From Symbiodinium natans (taxonomy: Eukaryota; Sar; Dinophyceae; Suessiales; Symbiodiniaceae): DNA of 64,000 bases. Below the pieces are notes generated by a model, which saw only the letters and a program-made list of their open reading frames with translations, was not told where the DNA came from and did no database searches. The stretch is from positions 62,001-126,000 of the forward strand of contig CAJNDS010002109.1 in assembly GCA_905221605.1 (NCBI GenBank), read 5' to 3'. Below, piece by piece: positions 19,346 to 30,239 of the stretch. Each line of letters starts with the position of its first letter. Within the stretch, counting starts at the first letter, position 1. The position numbers and the translations under genes are program-made.

Positions 19346-22300
19346 CTGAGGACCAGGAATTTTGCATCTACACAGCTGGTTCGGTTCAACGTAACAGTAC
19401 TGTGACCATTATGACTACGGCCTGTGAGGCCAAGAGCTATGGGTTGACGGACCCCCGGAGTCTGCTTTGCTTCCTTCAGGATGCGGACGTCCGCCTCGTT
19501 CGCCTTGAGTATCTCATCGAACTTCTTGAATCAGGGAGAACCTTTCCCCGACGCCAGGAGGCCGAGAACGAGACGACCGCCTCAGGAGCCCCAGCCCTCG
19601 TTGACGCCAAGGAACTGAACGAAGTCAGGATCAACGACGAGTCGGGCCATTTGTCCACGATGATCCAGCACCCAACGCCGAGACCGGTCACCGTTCGGCT
19701 TGTGTCAGTGAGCCACGTCTGGGAGAGCATGCAGCATCCGGATCCCTGGAGGTTCGCTTGCGGGAAGGGGTCAGGAGGGGGCGTCTCCCAAGGAATAGCT
19801 TAGCATGCTCGCCCCTCCTGACTAGCAAAATTCACCAAGCATGTGGGGATGATGCCCTGTCCAAGCTCAACAGGTTTCAGCTCGACGCCGTTGTCAAGCA
19901 ATACCGTCCACGAGCACTGGGTAGCTTAGTGTGGATCTTCTTCGACTTTGTCTCCCTGCACCAGTACATCAGAGATGAAGATCAGGCGAGCCTCTTCAAG
20001 CAGGCGCTCGACAATATGCATCTGCTTTATGCGCACGAGGCCATCGAAGTGTATCGGATAACGCTGCTTACTCCGCAGAGCGTTCGTGATGAGTGTCTTG
20101 CAGCCAACCGCTGCAGCTGGAGGATCCCAGTCTACTGGGAAGAGGGAGGCCAAGTGATGCAAGTGCCTATCTGGAAGCTGAAGTTGAACCCCACACCTTA
20201 CGAGGAAAGAGGCTGGTGTCAGACAGAGGCTCAGTGGGCAGCCCTCAGGGCTTCACTTAAGGATGGGAATGCAGTGCCCCTTCCCCCTGACATGTTCCGG
20301 GCACAAATGACGCAGCTTCAGTTCACGCATCGGGACGATGCCGGCAAGGTTTTCGAGCTTCAGGAGAAGATCTTCAAGGAGAAGACGGCTTCCACAACAA
20401 GGCTTCTTGTAGAGGACCTGGATGATGCGAAGCTTGCAACTTTGGTTGCGGCCCTGCCTTTCTACAGCAAGCTGGAAGAGCTAGTTGTAAATGCAAGCTC
20501 GAAGCATGCTTGGAAAGTAGCTCTCGGTGTAGTTGAGTCGGGTGCTTCCGACATCCAGATCGAGTGTGGCAATCTGCGCGACGAGGATGCCGTCGCTTTG
20601 GCCGCAGGCTTGTCAAGGGAGAGCTGCGGACATTTGGAGTGGTTGCAGATCAATTGCACTGCCGTTGGGGAGTTGGGCAGGAACTCCCTCCAGCAAATGC
20701 GGGATCAGAGCAAAAATGGTTCTAGAGGCTCGGTTGACATCGTGATCGAAGTCTCAGCTAACAGCTGTAACTGCATCGGGCAGGAAGTTGAACGGCAACC
20801 GTGCACAACGTTGCACATCCTGATCGCAAAGCGTAAAGGCGCCGGACCGCAGCTTCCCAGCGGCCTACAGACCTTGACCCTCGGCAGCAGATTCAACCAG
20901 AGCTTGCAGGGACGGCAGCTTCCCAGCAGCCTACAGACCTTGACCTTCGGCGACGAATTCAACCAGAGCTTGGAGGGACGGCAGCTTCCCAGCGGCCTAC
21001 AGACCTTGACCTTCGGCTTTGACTTCAACCAGAGCGTGGAGGGACTGCGGTTTCCCAGCGGCCTACAGACCTTGACCTTCGGCTTTGGCTTCAACCAGAG
21101 CTTGGAGGGACTGCAGCTTCCCAGCGGCCTACAGACCTTGACATTCGGCTGCAGATTCAACCAGAGCTTGGAGGGACTGCGGCTTCCCAGCGGCCTACAG
21201 ACCTTGACCTTCGGCTTTGACTTCAACCAGAGCTTGGAGGGACTGCAGCTTCCCAGCGGCCTACAGACCTTGACCTTCGGCTATGACTTCAACCAGAGCG
21301 TGGAGGGACTGCGGTTTCCCAGCGGCCTACAGACCTTGACCTTCGGCTTTGGCTTCAACCAGAGCTTGGAGGGACTGCAGCTTCCCAGCGGCCTACAGAC
21401 CTTGACATTCGGCAGCAGATTCAACCGGAGCTTGGAGGGACGGCACCTTCCCAGCGGCCTACAGACCTTGACCTTCGGCTTTGACTTCAACCAGAGCTTG
21501 GAGGGACTGCAGCTTCCCAGCGGCCTACAGACCTTGACCTTCGGCTTTGATTTCAACGAGAGCTTGGAGAGACTGCAGCTTCCCAGCGGCCTGCGAACCT
21601 TGACATTCGGCAGCAGATTCAATCAGAGCTTGGAGGGACTGCGGCTTCCCGGCGGCCTACAGACCTTGACCTTCGGCTTTGACTTCAACCAGAGCTTGGG
21701 GGGACTGCAGCTTCCCAGCGGCCTACAGACTTTGACCTTCGGCTTTGATGTCAACCAGAGCTTGGAGGGACTGCAGCTTCCCAGCGGCCTACAGACCTTG
21801 ACCTTCGGCTTTGACTTCAACCAGAGCTTGGAGGGACTGCAGCTTCCCAGCGGGCTACAAACCTTGACCTTCATTTGTGGTTTCAAGCAGGGCTTGGAGG
21901 GACTGCAGCTTCCCAGCGGCCTACAGACCTTGACCTTCGGCAGCCGATTCAACCAGAGCTTGGAGGGACTGCAGCTTCCCAGCGGCCTACAGACCTTGAT
22001 TTTCGGCTTTGACTTCAACCAGAGCTTGCAGGGACTGCAGCTTCCCAGCGGTCTACAGACCATGACCTTTGGCGAGTTTTTCAACCAGAGCTTGGAGGGA
22101 CTGCAGCTTCCCAGCGGCGTAAAGACTTTGACCTTCGGCCACCGATTCAACCAGAGCTTGGAGGGACTGGAGCTTCCCAGCCGCCTACAGACGTTGACCT
22201 TCGGCAGCCGATTCAACCAGAGCTTGGAGGGACTGCAGCTTCCCAGCGGCCTACAGACCTTGACCTTCGGCTTTGGCTTCAACCAGAGCTTGGAGGGACT

Positions 22301-22607
22301 GCAGCTTCCCAGCGGCCTACAGACCTTGACATTCGGCAGCAGTTTCAACCAGAGCTTGGAGGGACTGCGGCTTCCCAGCGGCCTAAAGACCTTGACCTTC
22401 GGCCGCCGATTCAACCGGAGCTTGGAGGGACTGGAGCTTCCCAGCGGCCTACAGACCTTGACCTTCGGCTTTGGCTTCAACCAGAGCTTGGAGGGACTGC
22501 AGCTTCCCAGCGGCCTACAGACCTTGACCTTCGGCAGCCGATTCAACCAGAGCTTGGAGGGACTTGCAGCTTCCCAGCGGCCTACAGACCTTGACCTTCG
22601 GCTTTGA
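19318..22607 (+). CDS. FNIP-type leucine-rich repeat protein with N-terminal switch-like domain
   Basis: Exon 1 runs to 19751 and exon 2 starts at 19874. Splicing CCCTGGAG|GTTCGC to CTCAACAG|GTTTCA joins SHVWESMQHPDPWR to FQLDAVVKQY in frame (intron 122 bp). The N-terminal half (about 430 residues) carries SHVWES...HPDP and VWIFFDFVSLHQY, a pattern I associate with HET-like domains of dinoflagellate proteins; this is family knowledge, not a search result. From 20853 follow 22-residue repeats of the form LPSGLQTLTFGFDFNQSLEG, matching the FNIP/BspA-like class (solenoid, protein binding). About 26 units are in frame before a 1-bp insertion at about 22565 ends the frame at 22607. The start is uncertain: ATG 19318 lies in a hairpin element; ATG 19411 or an acceptor at about 19350 are alternatives. 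No membrane segment seen. Confidence 0.85.
19752..19873 (+). other. 122-bp intron with internal hairpin
   Basis: GT-AG intron whose two splice junctions both read AGGTT, like a short target duplication. GTCAGGAGGGGGCG (19770) pairs with CGCCCCTCCTGAC (19809). Excision restores one continuous reading frame. Confidence 0.8.
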
Positions 22608-22946
22608 CTTCAACCAGAGCTTGGAGGGACTTGCAGCTTCCCGGCGGCCTACAGACCTTGACATTCGGCAGCAGTTTCAACCAGAGCTTGGAGGGACTGC
22701 AGCTTCCCAGCGGCCTACAGACCTTGACATTCGGCAGCCGACTCAACCAGAGCTTGGAGGGACTTGCAGGTTCCCAGCGGCCTACAGACCTTGACCTTCG
22801 GCTTTGGCTTCAACCAGAGCTTGGAGGGACTGCAGCTTCCCAGCGGCCTACACACCTTGACATTCGGCAGCAGTTTCAACCAGAGCTTGGAGGGACTTGC
22901 AGCTTCCCAGAGGCCTACAGACCTTGACCTTCGGCTTTGATTTCAT
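20853..22946 (+). repeat. 66-bp coding tandem repeat, 32 units
   Basis: Unit starts (CTTCCCAGC...) at 20853 and 22903 differ by 2050 bp, which is 31 x 66 plus four. The four extra bases are the identical T insertion GGGACTTGCAG (normal GGGACTGCAG) at about 22565, 22631, 22764 and 22897. Most variation is confined to 3-5 residue positions per unit. Confidence 0.93.
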
Positions 22947-23070
22947 CCAGGGCTTGGATGACTTTTGGGGAGTTTTTCAAGCTTGGAGGGACGGACTGAA
23001 GACCTTGACCTTCGCCTTTGACCTTCGGCCAACAATTCAACCAGAGCTTGGAGGAGCGTTGGACACAAAA
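22608..23070 (+). pseudogene. Frameshifted 3' end of the FNIP gene
   Basis: Repeat units continue past the stop in shifting frames. Three insertions restore the original frame for a short stretch, the fourth breaks it again. After about 22946 only partial repeats remain (TTCAACCAGAGCTTGGAGG once more at 23036). Confidence 0.75.
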
Positions 23071-23517
23071 GCATGATTGAGCACTGCAGGGACCTCCTTG
23101 GATGGAATGTCTCATATTTTTCTGACCCATTTGCTCATCTGGGCATGCTGCTTGCCCGGCCCAAGCGCGGCACGAGCTCCCCAAAGTATCACGCCGGGAA
23201 GCCGGATCGATGGATCGATGGGCTGCACACCGCGACCTGAGAACTTCGCTGTAGGCGATCTTAATCTTCTTTGTCGAATCCAAACCCTAAACCCTAAACC
23301 CTAAACCCTAAACCGTGCCAGGAGATCCGAGGTTTCAACAGTGGGTTTCAACACTGAGAGCTGAGGAAATCCCTGCAGCTCCTTCGCGAGTTTTGGTTTG
23401 GCTCTTTCAGATCCCATCGTCCCAAGCTCCGGGCTTAGACCCTCACTAAACCGCAAAGTTCCGAGGCCCCTGAACTGCTGACCCCCGAACCCTTAAATGC
23501 GGAGCCTTGAAAACCCG

Positions 23518-23568
23518 ACACACACACACAGACATTCTCCGGGACACACACACACACACACACATTCT
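23518..23568. repeat. (CA)n microsatellite
   Basis: Two CA runs separated by GACATTCTCCGGGA. Confidence 0.9.
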
Positions 23569-23629
23569 CCGGATCCACCCTCCTCCCCTAAAGAAAGTCC
23601 TGCCGAGCCTAAGTGCCCCTGCCCTGAAG

Positions 23630-23694
23630 GTGGCGCGGCTGGGGAGGAAGCAGCGTCGGCCCTGGTGTCGCTGTTAAGCCTGCAGGACCACGAG
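23630..23694 (+). CDS. Candidate exon
   Basis: The frame GGAAGEEAASALVSLLSLQD ... ends at CACGAG|GTTTAA, a repeat-derived donor. The acceptor may be CCCTGAAG at 23629. A second frame is also open, so confidence is moderate. Confidence 0.4.
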
Positions 23695-24052
23695 GTTTAA
23701 GGTTTAGGCCCCATGGGGTTTTGGGATTTTTTGCTATGGGTGCTGGGATTCAGCCTAGGATCTGGGGTTCAGGGTGTCGGGTGTGATCGCGATGGTGGAA
23801 GTTCAGTCTTGACGTGATGAGGAAACTTGCAGGAGGGGTTCAGGGTTTAGGTTTGGGGTTTAGGGTTTCGGCGGGGCAAAATCGTTGATGTCGAGGGGGT
23901 CGTTGGAGTTCGGTCTTTGAGGCATTTTTGGCCTTCTGGGTTCAGCATTTTGGGTAGTTTTCGCAAGAATGGTCCCCTTCTTCGGTACCCCATATGGGGA
24001 TTTCCCGAAAACAGGGGATGTATACATATATGGTTCAGCGTCGGGCGTTCCC

Positions 24053-24054
<2 letters not shown>

Positions 24055-24091
<37 letters not shown>

Positions 24092-24148
24092 ACCCACCCC
24101 CCCCATGGACCTCCCCACCCCCCCCCCCCCCCCCCCACCCCCCCCCCC

Positions 24149-24215
<67 letters not shown>
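24055..24215. repeat. Poly-C tract, about 160 bp
   Basis: Nearly uninterrupted C with a few A/T. The proline- and glycine-rich frames over it are not genes. Such a tract is a common place for assembly error. Confidence 0.95.
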
Positions 24216-24217
<2 letters not shown>

Positions 24218-24234
24218 AGTTATTCTACGGTCCC

Positions 24235-24890
24235 TAACCCTAAACCCTAAACCCTAAACCCTAACCCTACACCCTAAACCCTAAACCTAAACCGAACCTA
24301 AACCCTAAAACCCTAACCCTAAACCCACCCTAACCCTACCCCTAAACCTAAACCCTAAAACCTAACCCCTAACCCCTAAACCCTAAAACCCAAACCCAAA
24401 AACTTAAACCCTAAAACCCCACCCTAAACCCTAAACACTAAACCTAAAAACCCTAAACCCTAAACCCTAAACCCTAAACCCTAAACCCTAAACCTAAACC
24501 TAACCCTAAACCCTAAACCTAACCCTAAACCCTAAACCTAAACCCTAAACCCTAAAACCCTAAAACCCTAAACCCTAAAACCCTAAAACCTAAACCTAAA
24601 CCCTAACCCTAAACCTCTAAACCTAAACCTAAACCCTAAACCCTAAAAACCCTAAACCCTTAAACCCATAAACCCTAACCTAAAAACCAACCCCCACACA
24701 ACAGGGGGGGGGGCTATCATTTTAGTACCCATCCGCGGGGGAAAACCTAAACCCTAAAACCCACCTAAACCCTAAAAACTAAAAACCTAAACCCTAAAAC
24801 CCTAAAACCCTAAAACCCTAAAACCCTAAAACCCTTAAACCCTAAAACCCTAAAACCCTAAACCCTAAACCCTAAAACCTAAAACCTAAA
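24235..24890. repeat. Noisy CCCTAAA array
   Basis: About 650 bp of heptamers with frequent 1-base gains and losses (CCCTAAAA, CCTAAA, CCCTAA), unlike the perfect arrays elsewhere. It also contains poly-G at 24705. The indel pattern resembles uncorrected long-read sequence. Confidence 0.85.
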
Positions 24891-25079
24891 CCAACCCCCA
24901 ACCAACACCACAGGGGGGTGGGGGGGGGTATCATCGGGGGGGGGGGGGGGGGGGTAGCCCGCCGGGGCTGAACCATATATATATATATATATATATGTAT
25001 ATGCTACCCCCCCCCCCATGCGCCCACGCTTCAGCATGGTTTCCAGATAAAAAGCGCTACGTTCCCTCGTGCGCGGTGG

Positions 25080-26190
25080 TTTTTAAAGGGGGGAGGGACT
25101 CCCATAAAAACTCCAGCAGAAGTGACCTGAACAATTTGCTCGAGATTGTGGATTGCATGCTATGAATTTAAATCGAAATCCTCTGCATGTGAATAGCGTT
25201 CCTATCAAATTTAATGGGGTTCATAGGATTCATTTTGTTTTAGTAGGAATCTTATTAAAATGAAAAGGAAACCCTTTAACATGAATGAGAACCCTTAAAT
25301 GAATTCTATGGGAACCCTATTCAAATGGCAGAATCCTATTAAAATTTGAGAGGAATCATGTTACATTTGGTAGGAGCCTTATTAAAATAATTAGGCAAAC
25401 TATGAAAATTTATTGGAATCTTATAAACAGAAAAATAGGAATCCTTTATTTAAATCCATAGGAACCCTTATTGATCGGACTGTATAAAAAGTTAATAGGA
25501 AGCCTCTTAACATGAATAGGAACCCGATCAGAGCCTTATTCAAATAATTAGGAACCCCATGAAACTTTATTGGTTGGCTTCCTATGAAAATAAGTATGAA
25601 TCTTTCATTGAATTCATAGGAATCCTATCAAAGTGTTTTCGGATAACAGCTAATAGGAAGCCTATTTGAATGAACCTTGACAAATCAAAAAGAACGCAGT
25701 GGTAATTCATAGGAATCTTACTAAAATGAGAAGGATTCTTACTAAGATTAATAGAAACTAATAGGGCTCCTATGAACAAAATAAGATTCCTTTAAACAAG
25801 AATTTAATAGGAATTCTACTAAATGAATATGAGCCTAAACCAATACGAATCCCTTGCAAATGAATGAGATCCCTATTAAAATTAATACGAATCCCATTAA
25901 CATGAATAAGAATCTTATTGCAAAAGTAGGAGCCTTATTAGAATAATTAGGAACCCTATGAAACTTTATTGGAATCCTATAGACATAAATAGGAATCCTC
26001 TATTGAAGTCATAGGAATCCTGCCAATACTTTTCGGAACCGATAAAAGTTAATAGGAAGCCTATCAAAATGAATAGGAACCCTTTCCAAATTGAAAAGAA
26101 CCGGTTATAATTCATAGGAATCCTGTTAAAATGAGAAGGAATCTTACTAAAATGAATAGGAACCAATAGGACTCCTGTAAAAAAAATTGT
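25080..26190. repeat. AT-rich degenerate tandem block
   Basis: Loose units of about 30-40 bp built on AATAGGAATCCTATTAAAAT, with GGAA/TTCC palindromic cores. Composition differs sharply from both flanks. Minus-strand open frames here follow the repeat and are not called. Confidence 0.75.
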
Positions 26191-26204
26191 GAATCCGCTT
26201 AAAA

Positions 26205-26560
26205 GATTGTTTTTTTTGGGACAGTATAGCGTTTTTTGCAGTCCCAGGCCTCCAAAGTGCTGTACTGTCCAAAAAAAAACAGTCATTTTAAAGCAAAAAG
26301 TGCAAAAATGCTGTACTGTCCCAAAAAATCCACAAAAACCAAAGTTTGGAGACCTCCAGGCCCTGGAGACGCCCAAGTTCTCCAAACTTTGTTTATTTTT
26401 CGTTTTTTTGGGACAGTACAGCATTTTTGCTCGTTTTAGCTTAAAAACATCGGTTTTTTGGGACAGTGCAGCATTTTTGCAGTCCCAGGCCTCCAAACTG
26501 CTGTACTGTCCCGCAAAAAGTGCAAAAATGCTGTACTGTCCCAAAAAAAAATAAAAACTA
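26205..26560. repeat. Palindromic module, left copy
   Basis: Alternating GGGACAGTACAGCATTTTTG and its complement surround a core AAAGTTTGGAGA ... TCTCCAAACTTT (26341-26394). It can fold into nested hairpins. The core recurs in inverse orientation at 30797-30850. Confidence 0.8.
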
Positions 26561-26599
26561 GAAGAGGGATGGCCCGAAAGCATCGATCTGCCGTGCGTT

Positions 26600-26720
26600 G
26601 ACTCCATGCACTTGACTCTTTGCAGTCGAACTGTATGCACTTGCAGAAGTGTATGCACTTACATGGTTGCATATTCACTTGTATACTGCACTTGTATACT
26701 GCGCGTGCTATGCACTGGAA
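26600..26720. repeat. Short 14-bp repeat cluster
   Basis: Several copies of TATGCACTT with variable spacers, same unit as the large array at 30240. Confidence 0.7.
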
Positions 26721-27494
26721 CTGCATAGCATTCAAGCGGCTTCTGCTCTTGAAGTCCACCAACAGCTCTACCGGCTTGGTCCAGCCGGGCAGGGACTTCC
26801 GTATGTGCCCCATTGGCGCAGGCCGCTTGAAGGCACGAACGTGCTGCGCGTACCAACCGAACAGCGTCTGGGGCTCCGACGTCCCCCAATCATAGAAGCT
26901 ACCCTGCTCGATCAGGGTATCCGGTCGATGAGCATCGAAGTGGTCGTAATTTTCAAACTCGATGCTGCCCGCAAAAACGATGACGCCGAGCACTTGCGCC
27001 TTCAACGAAGTGGGGACCATCGCGATGTCCACCATGGCGCCCTGCGTGGAGCCGCTGCCCAGAGTCTCGATGAGGAACAGCTGCTCGCCCGCAGAGAAGC
27101 AGCGGTACTTCCCCAGAGCGTACTTCCTGACTTCCATCGTCTTGCGACCTGCCATGAGGAGCCGACTCCACGGATACTGCACGTTCAGGCCGCAAAGAGT
27201 CAAAGACTGCCTGCTGCTGGAGGGCGGAGAGGCGGGCGCCTTCGGACCCGCAGCACAGGCCACAAGATCGCCCGCAGTGGAGCACTGGCGAAGACACCGG
27301 AGGTCGGCGAGCGCTTCCTTCTTGGAGTCCTGCAGCGGGCCACGAATGTTCTTCGCAATCTCTCCAAACTCGGAACCCGCAGCCATGCTTCTGCACGTTC
27401 CCACGACACGCAAAGGCCTGCCGGGCTCTTCCACGGGGCGACGTGCTGACTCGTTCCAGGAAACAAATGCATGCGGCTGCAGAGGTACAGACAA
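26720..27494 (-). CDS. ASCH-domain (PUA-like) protein
   Basis: On the minus strand, from ATG at 27494, the ORF reads about 258 codons before running into the repeat block. Residues about 95-245 look like an ASCH domain: LNVQYPWSRLLMAGRKTMEV (the family's start, PW..L..G.K..E.R), a KVLGVIVF-like strand (AQVLGVIVFAGSIEF), and the C-terminal WYAQHVRAFKRP. ASCH proteins are small PUA-superfold RNA-binding or nuclease-like proteins. The ORF track of this frame continues to 26436 through repeats, which I exclude, so the true 3' end (intron or stop) is unknown. It is the only well-supported gene in the aberrant 24-33 kb block. Confidence 0.72.
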
Positions 27495-27799
27495 GTCGCA
27501 TTGCGTGAGGGACCATGCTGGTCAGAAAGATACTACGGGACACACACGTGCAGCACCGCAACCAAAACCGTGGGCCTTCTCCACACATAACCCGCGCAAG
27601 GACATGGAAGACCCTGGCAAAACCTACGCGCGAAAGCCTCATCTGAGCGCCGGACACGGCGCCTTCCGAGCGTCGTAGCCGAGGCGTCGCGTACATAGAC
27701 CACGCAAAGCAGAAGCATCACATTCAACCAGAACTGTCCAAGAGACGGATATGCGTTTGAACTGTGTGCGCTTGGACTTGGGCTGGCGTACTCCTGTCT

Positions 27800-28745
27800 C
27801 TGGAAACTGGAAGGTTTTCGAGGCCCCGGAATTCGAGTCCCAACAAAACTACGAGGGTTTCGTAACCCCGGACGAATTCGAGCCCCGCGATATTTGCGAG
27901 GTTTTCGAGGAATTCGAGCCCCGCGAGTTTTGCGAGGTTTTCGAGGCCCCGGAATTCGAGTCCCGCGATATTTACGAGGTTTTCGAGGAGTTCGAGTCCC
28001 ACGATATTTGCGAGGTTTTCGAGGAATTCGAGTCCCACGATATTTGCGACGGTTTCGACATCCCGGAATTCGAGTCCCACGATATTTGCGATGGTTTCGA
28101 CATCCCGGAATTCGAGTCCCACGAAATTTGCGAGGTTTTCGAGGAATTGGAGTCCCACGATATTTGCGATGGTTTCGACATCCCGGAATTCGAGTCCCAC
28201 GATATTTGTGATGGTTTCGACATCCCGGAATTCGAGTCCCACGATATTTGTGAGGTTTTCGAGGCCCCGGAATTCGAGTCCCACGATATTTGCAAGGGTT
28301 TCGAGGAATTCGAGTCCCACGATGTTTGCGATGGTTTCGACATCCCAGAATTCGAGTCCCACGATATTTGCGAGGTTTTCGAGGAGTTCGAGTCCCACGA
28401 TATTTGCGAGGTTTTCGAGGAATTCGAGTCCCACGATATTTGCGCGACGGTTTCGACATCCCGCAATTCGAGTCCCGCGAAATTTGCGATGGTTTCGAGG
28501 AATTCGAGTCCCACGATATTTGCGATGGTTTCGACGTCCCGGAATTCGTGTCCCACGATATTTGCGAGGTTGTCCCACGATGTTTGCGAGGGTTTCGACA
28601 TCCCGGAATTCGAGCCCCGCGATATTTGCGAGGTTTTCTTGCGCGCGGAATTCCGCTTCCATGCTGTTTGCGAGGTTTTGAAGCACGCGGAATTCCGCTT
28701 CCGTGCTATTTGCGAGGTTTTCAAGCATGCGGAATTCCGCTCTCC
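27800..28745. repeat. 36/42-bp minisatellite
   Basis: Tandem units of GAGGTTTTCGAGGAATTCGAG + TCCCACGATATTTGC (36 bp), alternating with a 42-bp form carrying GACATCCCGG. All unit lengths are multiples of three, so several frames on both strands stay open for 200-470 codons. No start context or splice site supports translation. Each unit carries a GAATTC. Confidence 0.9.
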
Positions 28746-28829
28746 GGGCGTCCGCGGCGTACTACATTTGTACTACACAATTCGACTTTCCAGCCACGGA
28801 AGTCCCTGCGTACTACCTCTGTACTACAG

Positions 28830-29385
28830 CAAACGCAAAAACACTACGGTTTCGGCGCCGCGACCGCGCGAAAACCCGCAGAGGGGTTACGTTTGTGTGT
28901 CAAGAAACGCAAAAACACGACGGTTTTGGCACCGCGCCAACGCCAAAACCCGCAGAGGGGTTACGTTTGTATGTCAAAAAATGCAGAAACACGAGGGTTT
29001 TGGCGCCGCGCCAACGCCGAAACCCGAAGCTGAGGGACGACGGTTTTCGCACCGCGCCAACGCCGAAACCCGCAGAGGGTTGTCTGCGCCCACGGAAAAA
29101 GTACCAAAAACGACGGTTTTAGCACCGCGACCCAGCGATTACCCGCAGAGGGTTGTCTGCGCACAGAAAGAAACGTAAAAAAACGACGGTTTTGGCACCG
29201 CGACCACGCCGAAACGCGCAGAGGATTGCAAGAAACGTAAAAACGTAAAAAAACGACGGTTTTAGCGCCGCGACCACGCCGAAACCCGCAGAGGGTTGTC
29301 CGCGCGTCCAGGAAACGTACAAAAACGACGGTTTTAGCGCTGCGACCAAGCCGAAACCCGCAGAGGGTTGCAATCCCGTTTGGCG
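28830..29385. repeat. 60-80-bp tandem repeat
   Basis: About eight units of the form AAAACGACGGTTTT ... GCACCGCGACC ... GAAACCCGCAGAGGGTTG. Open frames across it follow the repeat. Confidence 0.85.
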
Positions 29386-29394
29386 ACGTCAACC

Positions 29395-29525
29395 CACCCC
29401 GCCGCCTTAAAGATAGTAATTTTAAATTTTAACTAAGAAATGTAGGACTGGGTAAGAAGGTCTACTACTAAATTTATCAAAATTCAGAAGCAATTTTATG
29501 AAGGGGGTCTGAAGATCGTGGCAGC
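29395..29525. other. AT-rich spacer, nothing recognised
   Basis: Single-copy-looking sequence between two repeat blocks. Confidence 0.4.
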
Positions 29526-29589
29526 TCCATGTGCGAGGCTGCGCGAGCAGGTGCGCAACGGTGCCCCAGCTTGCGCGCGGCAGTATGAG

Positions 29590-30115
29590 CTATGAGCGCT
29601 GAAGCGCGTACGTGCGTGCGGCGGTGCAACAGCAACGCACGCACATGTGAGCGGCGGAGCGCGCGTACGCGCGCACACTCGCGCGCGTACGTGCACGTAC
29701 TCGCGCGCGTGCGCGAACGTCTGCGGGCAGGACCAAATTTGCTGCATGTTTTTGCCTTTTTTTGGTTGTCACGCTCTGCGTGCGTGCAAATTTGCTACCT
29801 TTTTTGCAAGATTTGCTGCCTTTTTGTTGGTTTTTGCTTTCTTTTTTCCGTTTTTGCTGCCTTTTTGTTGGTTTTTGCGTCCTTTTTTTTCGTTTTTGCT
29901 GCCTTTTTTGCGCGCGCAGAGTGTGCGCGCGCGCACCTCCGCAGATACCGCCGCACGTGCGCACGCGCAGCCGCACGCACAGCTGTCCGCACGCCGCCGC
30001 GCACATGTACGCGTACCCGCGCGTGCACCGCTGCCCTGACGTACGCGCTCCGGCGCACTCACGCGCGCGCCCTGCTGCGCACCTGCACGCGCGCCTTGCA
30101 CACTCGACTGTCACC
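29590..30115. repeat. Alternating purine-pyrimidine block around a T-rich core
   Basis: 29640-29735 and 29915-30095 are (GC)(GT)(AC)-rich with many GCGCGC and GTACGTGC runs. Between them 29750-29910 holds three copies of TTTGCTGCCTTTTTGTTGG. Long frames on both strands are compositional. Confidence 0.8.
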
Positions 30116-30239
30116 TTCCAAGGTCTGCAACGTACCCCATATCCATGAGAGCATCTAGTATTCCTTTTGAATTTAGATAATACTAAATTCTACGCATATC
30201 TCCTGAATTCTATTAAATTCTACTAAAATCTCGTGAAAT

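Noticed and set aside
20705-22546. Minus-strand ORFs of 113-307 codons under the FNIP gene
   Set aside because: Shadow frames of a 66-bp coding repeat whose plus-strand reading matches a known repeat family.
23860-24257. Proline- or glycine-rich proteins over the poly-C tract
   Set aside because: Frames on both strands simply translate a homopolymer; no start or splice context.
27533-28728. Arg/Lys/Thr-rich minus-strand ORFs of 250-330 codons
   Set aside because: Three overlapping frames are open because the minisatellite unit is a multiple of three without stops.
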